64,000 nt of DNA, from positions 50,984,001 to 51,048,000 of the forward strand of contig JAFFJZ010000002.1 of the NCBI GenBank assembly GCA_018340375.1, read 5' to 3'. A program made the position numbers and the translations under genes. Below the pieces are notes generated by a model. It was not told the origin of the DNA and did not search any database. It saw only the letters and a program-made list of their open reading frames with translations. Shown here one piece after another: positions 1 to 10,963 of this stretch. The DNA is from Gonatopus flavifemur. Lineage: Eukaryota; Arthropoda; Insecta; Hymenoptera; Dryinidae. Within the stretch, counting starts at the first letter, position 1, and every line of letters starts with the position of its first letter.

Positions 1-1672
1 CCCCATCGTCATTCCCCAATACTGGGCCAAAACGGATGGACCCAGCCTGGGGCCCATTGTCATTATAGGCAATACACGCTTGGGATATATGAAATGATCA
101 CCAAGCAGATCCAGACTGGCCACGTGGAGAATGTGGAAAATTCCACATGGGCTGGCTATTCATATCCTGGGTCGTTTTGTTTTCACTTTTCAAGGGCCTC
201 TCAGTATGTTTTTAACATGAAAATTCCGGAACCAATCCGCCCCTGTCGCCAAGTGTTGGATACATACAAAGAAAATCACTCATGAGTGCGTGTTGGAATT
301 TGATCTTCATGAAATGAAAGAAATTTACTAACATCAGTTCGCATTAGTCGATTTGATTTTCTTTCCTATGACCATATATTTTATTTCTTCAATCGTTTTT
401 TTTTTAATTCAACAGGGCAAGCGTGTAAAGTGGATGCCATGAGTCATCAAAGATTGTAAAAATATAAGCCCTCTGCCAAAAAAGATTAATAACAGCCATC
501 GAATAAATGTTTACATACGATCAATTCTTTATTCGATAGTATCGATCAAATCTCAATAGTATTCATGAAAATTACTATGAATAATTAAAATTTTAATAAG
601 TATAAAATGTTCGTTAATATTATTAACATTTCAGCAACGTTATCAAATATTTGAAAATTCCGGCGCTCATTCTTTCCTCATTTCGCAGCCTACGATATTT
701 AATATAAATATACTATCATTAGTTCGATCTGCTGAGAACGTTGGGTTGAGTTGATGATAATCCACAGTTGGGCTTGATAGATATTCACCCTAATGAAGAT
801 TGTTTTTTGTAAATGATGACACATCCTCAGTGGAAGTCACATTAAATTTCATAAACCCCACACTATGGAAAGTCCGGTTGGATGTGACTGTATCTTGCTT
901 GAAAAATTGACCCAAGTTCAGTTGATTCAGTCTTTTCCATTGTGTCGACATTTGTTTCCAGCGCTCAATTTCAGGTGGAATAGGGTTGGTTTTGGCTGCA
1001 TCTCAAAATAAGCTTATATGGGATGGCTTTTCCTAAGTTTGTTGGAGGCACTCCGAGCACTTTACCTCTACTCTACCAATTTGAATTGATATTTCACCCT
1101 ATCCACGATTTATGAGTTTAGCGATGGAAATTTCTATTTCGTCTTTACGTATAATTTTGCCTCGAAAATGACCAGCATCTGGTCGAAACGTTGGCTTTTT
1201 CCGCAATAAAAGCACTGCTCGGCCAATCGGATGATTTTTCCAAAGTTTTACTTTACTTTTCGTTCAAAAATAATTATTTTGCCCACCTCAATTGTACAGC
1301 ATTAATATGCCCAATTTATCAATCACTGTTTTAAATTATAACACACTGGTTGATTACAAACTATCCATGTGGAAGTTGATCATTGGTGCTTAGGGTGGCA
1401 CAATGTCCCATGTGGCAAACAAGTTACCGTTTTTCAATTGATGCCATTTTTTTGATACTCATTTTTATTTGACCAATTACTTAACCCTTGATTTCACCAC
1501 ACTGGGGTGAAATCCACCGCAGTCCCATTCTACCTCAATTTCGAGTGTCTTCATCTAAGGGCACGGGGTCCATAGCGACATTACTACTTTGTGGCGCAGA
1601 TGAAAACACATGGTTCAATTCTTTACAAATTTCTTCCCTTCATTCCTCAGAATAAATACTTTTTTCTCAGCA
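1..1672. other. AT-rich non-coding DNA with repeat debris
   Basis: No supported gene. The first ~100 bases have GGCC-rich short palindromic wording (CCAGCCTGGGGCCCATT) similar to the degenerate GGCC repeats at 60.2 and 61.7 kb. Around 1170-1230 the words GTCGAAACGTTGGC and GCAATAAAAGCACTG occur; a GAAACGTCGGC word recurs at 20.64 kb, so this may be the tail of a dispersed repeat. The rest shows no recognisable structure. Confidence 0.5.
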
Positions 1673-1987
1673 CCCAGGCAGCAAAGTGCTTCCAAATTCA
1701 CGTTTCCGCTACTAGTAGTGCTAGTGGTAGCAACGTAGTAGCTTTTCCATTACCGTGAGACTGCATGTTACCATAACATATATATGATTCAATTTATAAC
1801 GTAGCACTACCTCAGCGCTACCAGTATTATCAGGAAGCGCTACCAAGTAGTGCTCCTAGTAAAAATACTACCAAGTCGCTCCTATTTCCATGCATAAATG
1901 AAGCCATATATGTACAGAAGATTTTTAACTGTATAAGTGAATGGTAGCACCACTGCCAGAAGCGCTGCTTCGATTTTGTTGGCTGGG
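1673..1987. repeat. CCCAG-ended non-autonomous repeat (copy C)
   Basis: The left end reads CCCAGGCAGCAAAGTGC and the reverse complement of the right end reads CCCAGCCAACAAA, giving imperfect terminal inverted repeats on a ~315-bp unit. The interior is rich in GTAGC/GCTAC words in both orientations, so it can fold on itself. Similar CCCA-RACAGYAC ends bound the repeats at 40.3 and 48.1 kb. No coding capacity; superfamily not determined. Confidence 0.45.
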
Positions 1988-2971
1988 CAGCTACTGGAGG
2001 ACTAATTTCTCTGTCAAAGAGTAACATTCCAAAAGTATGATATCCAATATTCAGCTTGAGATATTAAAAAGTAATGAAGTGTTATGGATTTTGTTGTGAA
2101 AACAGCCGCTTTTCCATTTTTCTTATATTTCATTTTTTTAGTAGACTCATATTTGATCTTTGGCTGTATAGCCTTCGAGATCTTCAAAATTCAACTTCGA
2201 ATGAGTTATAAAAGATGTAACAAGTGAAGATATTGAATAGTCCATTCGTGATAACAATTCTTGTTGCTAGAGTGGACCAACATATCAGGTGGCACGTATG
2301 TGATTCCTGCGAAGTGTGGTAAACAAGGGTTGACCAACAGCAAAATGTGTTTGTGATGTTTTTGAAACGCTTAGAACACTTTCCCTATATTTTTTTATTC
2401 ATTCCATGAACGTCAAAGTCACATGTTGTTAAACATCGAGCTGGTGAATAAAAAATTATGTCAAAGTGTTCAGTCAAAATGCACTAAAATACTAGAAGTT
2501 AGGTGATTATCAGAGCTAGGTTTTGAAACTTTCCCTCCAACCATCTTCACTTACTGTACCATAAAAAATTCCACAGTTTCGCGTTTACAGGCCCACAAGA
2601 ATGATACCAGCAGTATTGTACATCCAGTACTGGGGTTCATGTAAAATGTTGTTACCGTTTCGACTCTGGGTCAGTATCGTTGAATTGGCCCTGTGATGGT
2701 TATTTGGATTTCAGAGCATTGGTTACTCCGGTGACTGTACCGCGCCAGACGGGGTAGCTTGAAATTGACCTGTCTGCGGCATAAGAATAGCGCAGCTGTG
2801 CTTTTGTACCAGAATATTAGGTTTTTGAGATGCAATATGCATTTTTGATCATAAAAAAATTACCGTCTCAAATTGCCAGAGTTATTAAAAAGCACAGTAC
2901 AAGCAATGATTGTATTTATCAAAGCTTGGCAGGAGCAACATTTTTTATTCAGGGTCATTATTACTTGTTAA
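1988..2971. other. AT-rich non-coding DNA
   Basis: No gene, hairpin or paired repeat ends were found. A slightly GC-richer patch at 2590-2780 has several CAGTACTGG-like words but no boundaries. Confidence 0.4.
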
Positions 2972-3231
2972 TAGGTATGTGCGAGTGGTGATTTTTTCGA
3001 GTCGAGTCGAGTAATTGAAGTTTCGAGTCGAGTCGAGCCGAGTACTCGAAAAGTATAAAATATATATGAATTTGAGAATAATCTATAAGTGTTAGCGGAT
3101 GATGAAACCTTGTGTTTTCTAAGAACATTCTACTCATTACAAATAATGATTCATGAGAATTATGAAAAATTGATCAATTACTCGACTCGTCTCGAGCATA
3201 CTCGAAATTTTCGAGTACTCGCACACAACTA
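2972..3231. mobile_element. hAT-type MITE, 260 bp, with 8-bp target duplication
   Basis: The element begins TAGGTATGTGCGAGT, and the reverse complement of its end is TAGTTGTGTGCGAGT. It is flanked on both sides by the identical 8-mer CTTGTTAA (2964-2971 and 3232-3239). TAG-initiated ends with an 8-bp duplication are the signature of hAT elements. Just inside each end are runs of CGAGT/ACTCG (tandem TCGAG on the left, inverted on the right). The interior is AT-rich and has no transposase, so movement must have depended on an enzyme supplied elsewhere. The open frame across it is not credible as a protein. Confidence 0.85.
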
Positions 3232-3482
3232 CTTGTTAATTCACAATAATTGTTCGAAGGATTTCAAAAGATATTGGTGCATGTTAGTCGACAGATTTAG
3301 ATCATTGCGTCTTCACGGGAAGTGAAATTGTGCTGTAGGGAAAAGAATAATTAAATTAGCTATGGTAGCTGCTTCGTGTATTGATTATTTGTATAGGCAA
3401 AAATATTGTTGCAACAGCTGTATTCCAGCTACTATAGCAACAACCTCTGTTGACTTAACTACAAAATCAATACTATAGCTCA

Positions 3483-3706
3483 CACGGAAAAGAATGTTTC
3501 ATAAGATTCACTAATGCGTTCAGTAAAATACCGCACTATTGAAATTTCTCGTCATATCTATATACGATAGGATCTACGATGGCGCAGTTAAGATTACTAC
3601 CCTAGCAGTGGATCCGACAAAGTTCTAGTAAACGTTAAGAGGAATTCTAATAGTACCGTATTTTACCACCTTCGTTGGTAAATTATATCGAACAATTTTT
3701 TCCGTG
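3483..3706. repeat. CACGGAAAA-ended MITE-like repeat
   Basis: The left end CACGGAAAAGAATGTTTC pairs with the right end, whose reverse complement is CACGGAAAAAATTGTTC. The unit is ~224 bp and the flanking dinucleotides are CA and TA, compatible with a decayed TA duplication of a Tc1/mariner-type MITE. The AGCTACTATAGC-type words just upstream (3360-3480) recur near 13.5 and 14.9 kb, and a TTTTTTTTCCGTG end recurs near 15.14 kb. Confidence 0.45.
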
Positions 3707-6174
3707 TAATATCGAACCGATTTAGGGCACACTGTGTAATATCACGAAGATATAATATTGTACCAGTATTGCCGTCATCTATCAGTATTGATGAGACCGA
3801 AAATTACATAATTGCAAGGTTGAAATACTCTTATCGAGAAGGCAATAATTCCCTCACTGAGTGTTATAAAAAACATCTTACGATCATTCCGTTTTTCCCG
3901 TATTTATGAGATAACTGGCAATTTTTGGACTGCCAATATTGGCAATTCTACTGAGGATGATTTCCTAGCCAGATCTTCAAGGGAGATCTTATATCTATAT
4001 TCCATAAAATTCTTTCCACGATGTTTTTCTTCTTTCTACTGAGATTGGTGCTTAGAAAACCTACAGAAATTTGAAAGAAGAATAACTTCATGACTTGAAA
4101 AACATCTCCGAAAATTCAGAGAAAATTCGTCGTAAAAAATTGAAGTTACCCTTTCTGCGTCATCATCTGAAATTTTTTCTCAAAATACGATTTCTAATGA
4201 ACATGTTTCAAAAAGTATCTCAAACTTATCTGAGAGATGCCTCTTATACATTTTTGTTTCAAGATGTTTTCAAGTTCTCTACAGTTAACCTCATTATCTC
4301 TAATGTTTTGAGAAAAAATATAATAATGCCATGGCATGAAAGAAAGGCACACTCATTGAAAGAAGTTCCTCAATTTTCAGGTTGTAGATGAACATTCAAT
4401 TAATTTTTTCTGTCTCCAGGATACTTCCATTTGTTTTTCAAATTGTCTTTCTTCGAAAGTTTTTATCCTAAATACGCATATGATCTGCGCAGGTTCATCT
4501 GCGCTGGTGTCTGATCACTGTGACAAGTTGTTGATCAGACATCAACTCACAGGATCGACGTAGTTCAACCTTTCATTGAATGATTTCAACAAAAATGATC
4601 AGATCCCAGTTGAATCTCAGAGTATCTTGATAATCGTTTATATTCAATGAAGTTCCCTCTACTTTCTATTCCAACATTCCTTCGATTTTTAGAATAAAAA
4701 TGAAACTGTTATATACTTGTAATTATTCTCTGTTCGTCATTACTATTCGAATTGATCGTTGTACATTGTATGTTCAGACTATTGATTTGCAATGACAAAG
4801 ACATGATGTCTAACACGCATCAAACACGACCAAATAGTTATTATTGTAACAATTGAAACACTCTACACCTGCTATACCTGTTTCATCATCGTCATTAAAG
4901 TTACTATTATGACTCTCGTCAATTTCTGTTTAGATCGAATGATCAATTTTCGGTGAATTTGTTCCCAGTTATGGCAAGTCTTCTCAAATCTATTTCGAAT
5001 CTCTTACACCCTGAAGAATAATCTAAATTTTCCTGTATGCAGCACCCAGAGAATCTCGGTCATCGGGGAAAATATCAATTTCCGGTGGTACCTGCGTATG
5101 AAATTCATCATAAATCCAACTGAAAATTTCAAACTTTATGAGATTTTTACCAGCATTCGACAATAAATTTCTGTTAGAATACGGGAAATTTGTAACGCAT
5201 GTGTATGTTAATTATTGCATAACATTTATGTGAATTTTTTACAGTGTACCAATGGTGGTCACGAGGGTGTATAATTCATTGAATGGTACAACACGGCGTA
5301 CTTCGAAGGCTATTGAACTTTGCCTTGCTCTTTTTCAGTCATGAGCATTAAGTGTCCGAAGATTCTTTAACGCAAAGCGTCATAACCAACTGTCATAACT
5401 GAATTCTAATGCTAAAATTAAATTGTTCAGACAGAATTCATGAGAGTGGAAATATTCTCTGAATTCATAAAACTCGAAATCATATTTACGATAAGGACAT
5501 CTTTGAGAGAATAATGTAAAATCTGAATATTTCACGAGGTTTGGGGATGTAGAGAAAAGGTACCTTCCTGTATCGAATTCACTGTATTGTGTATTCACGA
5601 GAACGTATATATACGTATCCTCCCTCGCTTGCAGCGAAGGGGGTTTCCATATCCAGTCAAGTGAAACAAAGGAGAGAACAGAGGGACATCTTTGATGGCA
5701 GGTTTTTACGATCTTCGTTCCACAAAATTTTACTTCAACTGAAGGATAAGAATTTCACCGGCGTGGAACATAATTTTTTAATGCTTTGCAGATGTTATTT
5801 TTTCATGTCCACCCGATACAACTCGTTTATATTTTTCAATGAAGGTATCAATAAAGGGAGCAAAATCGGGTCTCTTCCGTTTAGAGAATGAATGATCTGA
5901 CAGAGCAATACGATTATAGATTCGATGAAGAATATATCAAATCTTATCGTATGTTTACATTTAGATTCCAGCGATACGTTATTCAATTCTTTCTCTTGAA
6001 TTCAGAGTTTCAAATATGAAGAGCGTGAATATTATTAATAAACTTGAATGAAAATTTTGAGTAAGGATACTAATGAGAATCAAAAATCGTTCAGGTACAT
6101 ACTATGGACTATTTAGAGAGCGATATTTTTTCCTGTGTATGGTTCCAGACGTATATAAGCCTCGGGCGTGGCGG

Positions 6175-6175
<1 letters not shown>
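3707..6175. other. AT-rich non-coding DNA
   Basis: No supported gene. An imperfect hairpin (arms GTGTCTGATCA and TGATCAGACAT, about 4510-4543) and a TTTTTTACAGTGTA end-like word near 5239-5252 are the only structures seen. The latter resembles the right end of TA-flanked MITEs elsewhere here, but no matching left end was found. Confidence 0.4.

Positions 6176-6206
<31 letters not shown>
6176..6206. repeat. (TA)n microsatellite
   Basis: An uninterrupted alternating TA run of about 15 units. It sits at the edge of the GC- and purine-rich island that follows. Confidence 0.95.
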
Positions 6207-6208
<2 letters not shown>

Positions 6209-7443
6209 TGGTGTATACAAGGGGGTCCTCTTAAAATACACCCCTGGGACAAGGAGTAAGAGAGAATTCGAGCCCTATGTATGTAAGAGGGATGAAAAAA
6301 GACGAGGAGTAAGCGTTGGGTTAGTAGATGGTTCTCGACCGAGGGTGAGTGAAAAAAAGGGGGTGATATGGTGGAGGAAAAGGGGGAAAGAGACGAAAAG
6401 ACGCGAAAGGACATCGTAAAGGGCGCCGCCCTCGCAACGAATTTCGTATCGCGGCCATTGCAGTGCGAGGGCGTGGCTGCGCAGACGCTGGAAAAGAAAA
6501 ATAGAGAAAAGGGAATTGAAAAGCGTCGCGCGAGAAATGCAGCGCTCGCGCAGTGAAAGAGAATTTTCACCCTTCTCTCTGATATTTTATATTTTTTTTC
6601 CGTCCCTACTTCCCTTCTCATTCTCTTTCTTTTCTTCTGTTTTTTTTTTCGAGATTTTTTCCCTCCCGTAACCTCGCAAGAAAGGAAGCGAGAGTACTAG
6701 CGGATCAGAGGAAAAGAATCGTAAGAAAGAGGAAGGAAAATGCGCACAGAGTTGCGCGGCTCGTCGAGCGAAAATACATTCTCAGTACTTCCCCTATATC
6801 TCTTTTTTGTTCCTCCTTCGTTCTCTGCCCCTGCTTCTTTTCCTCCTCAACAACGAGAACGCGTCTGTGTTCTCTTGTGTCCCAATGACGATGGAGCATA
6901 GACTATTGCACTGTTTCACTCGTTCGTTTGTGAACTTCACCTCCTAGGAAAACAGACAACTCTATCGGCTGTGTTCCATCGGTACATGGACACCTCCTCC
7001 GTCCATGTATTTTCCATCCACTTTTCTCCCACGCATTATATCCCTTTTTATTTTCCTTCGGCTAAAGTACTACCACTACCGTTACCGCCAGTACCACCAG
7101 CACCACCATCCACGTCCCTATACCACTATCAAACCCTTACATATCACTTTCTTTGTCTTTTCCTCTCTCTCCTTTTCACACCTTCGAGCGCGTTGCCAAT
7201 GGGAGGACGGGAAAAGAGAAGAGACGAGAACAAGAGAAACGCAGCATCAAAATTATTTTCGAGCGTTGGCGCTGGCTCTGTCCTTGTATAGCTGCACCAT
7301 CCAGAAATTTCAACCCTTTAATTTCAGATGGTATGATAATTCGCGGCGATATTTCACGCCAAGAGTCTGGGTACCTGGATCTACGTAAATTTTATTGCGG
7401 GCACCACTGGGGGCACCATACCATTCTCTCGGTCTCTCTTTAG
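6207..7443. other. GC/purine-rich island, possible regulatory or promoter DNA
   Basis: Base composition shifts sharply from the AT-rich surroundings. Positions 6240-6560 are purine-rich on the plus strand with a CpG-rich core (GGGCGCCGCCCTCGC and GCGGCCAT at 6451-6458). Positions 6960-7200 are pyrimidine-rich. Open frames exist on both strands, but their translations are Arg/Lys/Glu- or Ser/Phe/Leu-rich, as expected from skewed composition rather than selection. It could be the promoter or untranslated exon of an unseen gene, or a cis-regulatory block. No splice-bounded coding exon could be supported. Confidence 0.35.
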
Positions 7444-7726
7444 AAATCTTTCTCCCTCCTGCATATGTAGATTCAATAGAAGATTTTATTACACACGCGT
7501 GAGTTTGTAATATTTTTCTGATCCTTCCGAACTTGTTTTGAAAAAAAATCACTTTTCATCGGATAATATGCAATTTACTTATTTTAATGTCAATCGCATT
7601 TGGAATCCTTCCTCAATGATAAAATGGCAGATCTTGGATGTTTTTAGAATTTTGAGGAATAGACACATTGTATTGTTGGGAATTCGGAGGGGTTTGTGAA
7701 TTTTTCAGAATTTACACTGAATTTTA

Positions 7727-7993
7727 CACTGAGAGAAATTTGGCGCTCCCTCTATATTTGAGGTTCACTGGCTGCGCGTTTTAGCCTGTTAGCACCTGTA
7801 CGTGACATCGGAGTACCAGCTACTCCGATCAGTGTACAGATAACAAGTATAGCTCATACGCGAAGTATTTGGAGTAGCAGTGAGGTAGGTAAAACGCAGT
7901 AGCTACTCCGTTTGAGCGCGTAGACCGTCCTTACTGATGGGCGCTGCTGTCGCTCTGAGCCAAGTACAACCTGTGCGCCAAATTTCTCCAGTG
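7727..7993. mobile_element. TA-flanked MITE (Tc1/mariner-like), 267 bp
   Basis: Terminal inverted repeats CACTGAGAGAAATTTGGCGC (left) and CACTGGAGAAATTTGGCGC (reverse complement of the right end) are bounded by TA on both sides (7725-7726 and 7994-7995). The interior has CTACTCCG/CGGAGTA words in both orientations and no coding capacity. TA duplication plus CACTG-type ends fit the Tc1/mariner superfamily. Confidence 0.75.
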
Positions 7994-10276
7994 TACCAAG
8001 GAAAGAAAGAGGAAAAACCACTCGAAAGAAAATATTTCTGTACCAAAATGTTATGAAAGAGTTCTGGGCTTCCTTACAGGAGATTTTTCTTGGGGGTACA
8101 TTCAAGGCGAGGAGTTTCTAAAAATTCAACACAAGCCTCAAATTCTCAATTGTCATCCGAATAAATTCATCCATAATTCATTTGTTGTAGAATAATCATT
8201 CGGAGGTACAGAACTTTCCTGTACAATATTTTGTGATCTGGCAGATGTCACCGAGGAACATATTCTCTCAGTATGAACAGTGGAACAATTCGGCGTGGGT
8301 ATGGAAGGAATTTGTGAAGGAATTTCAATTTTTCTGATGATTCTTCCTTGAGAATGGAGAATCCTCGTTTTTCTCCCATCTTCTCACAATGATTTAGTGA
8401 AATGTAGCAATATGTTTTGTTCATGTGTACTTGCATGCAAACTCGTAAACACATGTGGGATCATTCGAAACTTTAACCGTAGAAGCGCAAAGCGAGGCAA
8501 TTTTGTTGGTTACGAAGGGGAGAAAAGTTTTCATCAAAGGGCGAAAAAGGAGAGGGATCATTGTTGGAAGAGGTTGGAAATGATATCGCAGGAGGGAGAT
8601 AGGGCAGTTTTTTAAAATTAAGGCCGTTGGATCTAATCTCCAGGTGTACGTTGGAGAACGCAAGCGCATAAAAAGCTGTAAAATCCTCATATAACGTGGC
8701 TTGAGTAGAATCGAACAACACAACTGATCCCCTCCTCTGGTGTTCCGTATCTTTTTCTCTTGGTGTTCAACCCTTCTTCGCCATCCCTGACGGTTAAATT
8801 GCCGCGCGAAACGGGTCTTAATGTCCGGCGTTGGTCGAATAAACCTCCTTGTTTTTTTTGGTTCTATCATTCTTTCTCTATGTTTTTAAAAGAGATTGTT
8901 CTCCGTCCGTTCTCTCGCTTCCTCGTTTATTGTTGCTCTTCTTTTTTCCAATACAATTTCAACCGTAACCGTGCCACTATGATTGCACGCCAAGCGTTGA
9001 ACGTCGCATTACGAGCAAGACGATAATAAAAAGCGCGAATTATGTTTAATATCGTCGGTTATCTAAAGCACCGCACTCTTTCTCTTCCCTACACTCCCCC
9101 CACCCCCGTCCCCACGTTTCAAGTTCTCCGATTTCAATGCTGAATATCCGTTCCGTGAACGTGTATATTTTACATTGTTACTTTATGCCTTGTTAACGAT
9201 ATTGGATACGTCGATGTATATTTCTTTTTATGTTGAAGTCTCGAATTACAATTGGAACTTCAATATCATATATTCTCCACTTGGAATTATTTTGACCTCT
9301 TCTTCGGAGGGAAGTGCATATGTATATGAAAGATGAAATCATCAACTGTCGTGATTTCATGATACAACGAATCGTGTCTTATATTTCCTTCCTCGAATCA
9401 AAACCTCATTCAAATTCATAGGGAATCAATAGAATTCCAATAATTTGATTTGATGCGCAAATGAACATACTTCGATCAACATGAAGGCAACTACGTGAAG
9501 AATTTATTTCTGTATCTACTGAGTTGCAATGTATTGTACTTATACACCTTTGAACTTCACTAAATCGTTTACAGAATTAGATTAAAGGGTTTAGAGATCG
9601 AATGTACAATATCGTTAGTGGTTTTAACTCTGGAAAAGCTTGTAATGTTGATAAAATCTATTGTAATATTTTTATTAGACTGGGAATTCAAGGGACCTGG
9701 ATTTTTTGTTTCCTCCTCCCTTTGAGTTGATGAAATTCGAATTGTGGCAAAAATTGGTACAGGAAAAGGATGTTTGGAAGACTTCTTCAGGGATATTTTT
9801 AAGAGGGTTGCGAAGAGTGATCGATTAGTAAACTTCGTTTAATTGATAAACCATCAATTGTTAAGTGATGCCGATGAAATCCTGTTACAGGCCCTTCAAA
9901 ACACTTGCCATCGTGTGTTGTAGAATGCTTATATTAGATACAATACTCGTTATAAGAACATCGTTCAAATTGTAATTTTGTGATTAAATTTTCTCCAAAT
10001 ATTTTACGAATTTTGATAATTACATGAAAAAGAATACAATCCACTCGAACTGCAAGAATTTTGCAAATCCTATTGAATAAATTTTCATTTTTATATACTG
10101 TACAGTATACTTGTGTCTTGGTTATTGATATTTCCACATATACATACATAATCAATCCTCAAAAAATAATTCCAATGTTTGACTTGCAGTTTTTATTCAA
10201 AAGAGAGGAGAACATTTTTTTCACTCAGTAAAAAAATTGAAAAAAGAAACTGAAAAAATAAAAAATTGAAAAAAAA
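7994..10276. other. Non-coding DNA with small GC-richer patch
   Basis: No supported gene. About 8700-9130 is GC-richer, with a CpG-containing stretch (GCGTTGAACGTCGCATTACG near 8992) and a C-run cluster at 9096-9113 that is G-rich on the minus strand. Everything else is AT-rich and featureless. Confidence 0.4.
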
Positions 10277-10963
10277 ATGTTTTTTTTCTGTCTCAGGAAT
10301 GATTCTGAGATACGCTGGAACCTTCATTTCCGTATCGAAGTCTCCCAGTTCATTGCTGTGCGAACAGACGGAAGAAAGGATAGAGAAAAAGCGACGGCAA
10401 CGCCACGAGTGATCCAGGATCATGGGACGTGGAGGCGCTGGAATAAGAGTCTCCATTGCGTCGATAAAGTAGAATACCGAAGTTGGAGCGTGATGTTTCT
10501 CTCCTCCTAAGGGACGAGTTACCGACGATTCGTGGCGTTGCATTAACTCCAACAGACGGCCATCTTGGAAAAAGGAAAACGACGAACGCGACAACGTAGG
10601 AAAAACAAAATGAAAGGCGCTTGCGCTGCCGCTCCAGTATTGAGCGAAGCTTCCGGCGCCTTTTTGCATTTTCTACCCCCTTTTCAGTTCTCCACCACCC
10701 TCCCTGGTACTTGCCATGCTTTTCTCTTTCCTCGTTTCACTCAATGCGGGCACCCACTACACCCCGCTGACCACTACACCCGTCAACCTAAACTCCACCG
10801 TCCTTCTCTCTTCTCCGTTGCCCTCGCGTCTCATGTCGCATACTGGGTGTTTCAGAAATCCCTATTCACGCAAGGAACGGACCGGTTTATCGATTATATG
10901 AAATCCTGTGAGACTTTGTGGGTGGAATTTATTGAAAGTACAGGCTTAGGATTCTGTTTATGA
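10277..10963. other. GC-rich island, possible regulatory DNA
   Basis: A GC- and CpG-enriched block with an ACGGCCATCTTGG word at 10556-10568, resembling a YY1/Pleiohomeotic core (GCCAT). Strand composition switches from purine-rich (10370-10620) to pyrimidine-rich (10670-10840). The 132-codon plus-strand frame (10565-10963) is Arg/Lys-rich then Ser/Pro/His-rich and matches no family known to me, so it is not called as a gene. Confidence 0.35.

Noticed and set aside
6175..6621. 148-codon minus-strand frame
   Set aside because: It runs into the (TA)n microsatellite and exists because the strand is pyrimidine-rich.
9091..9115. G-quadruplex on the minus strand
   Set aside because: Only three separated C-runs are present, short of the usual four-run requirement.
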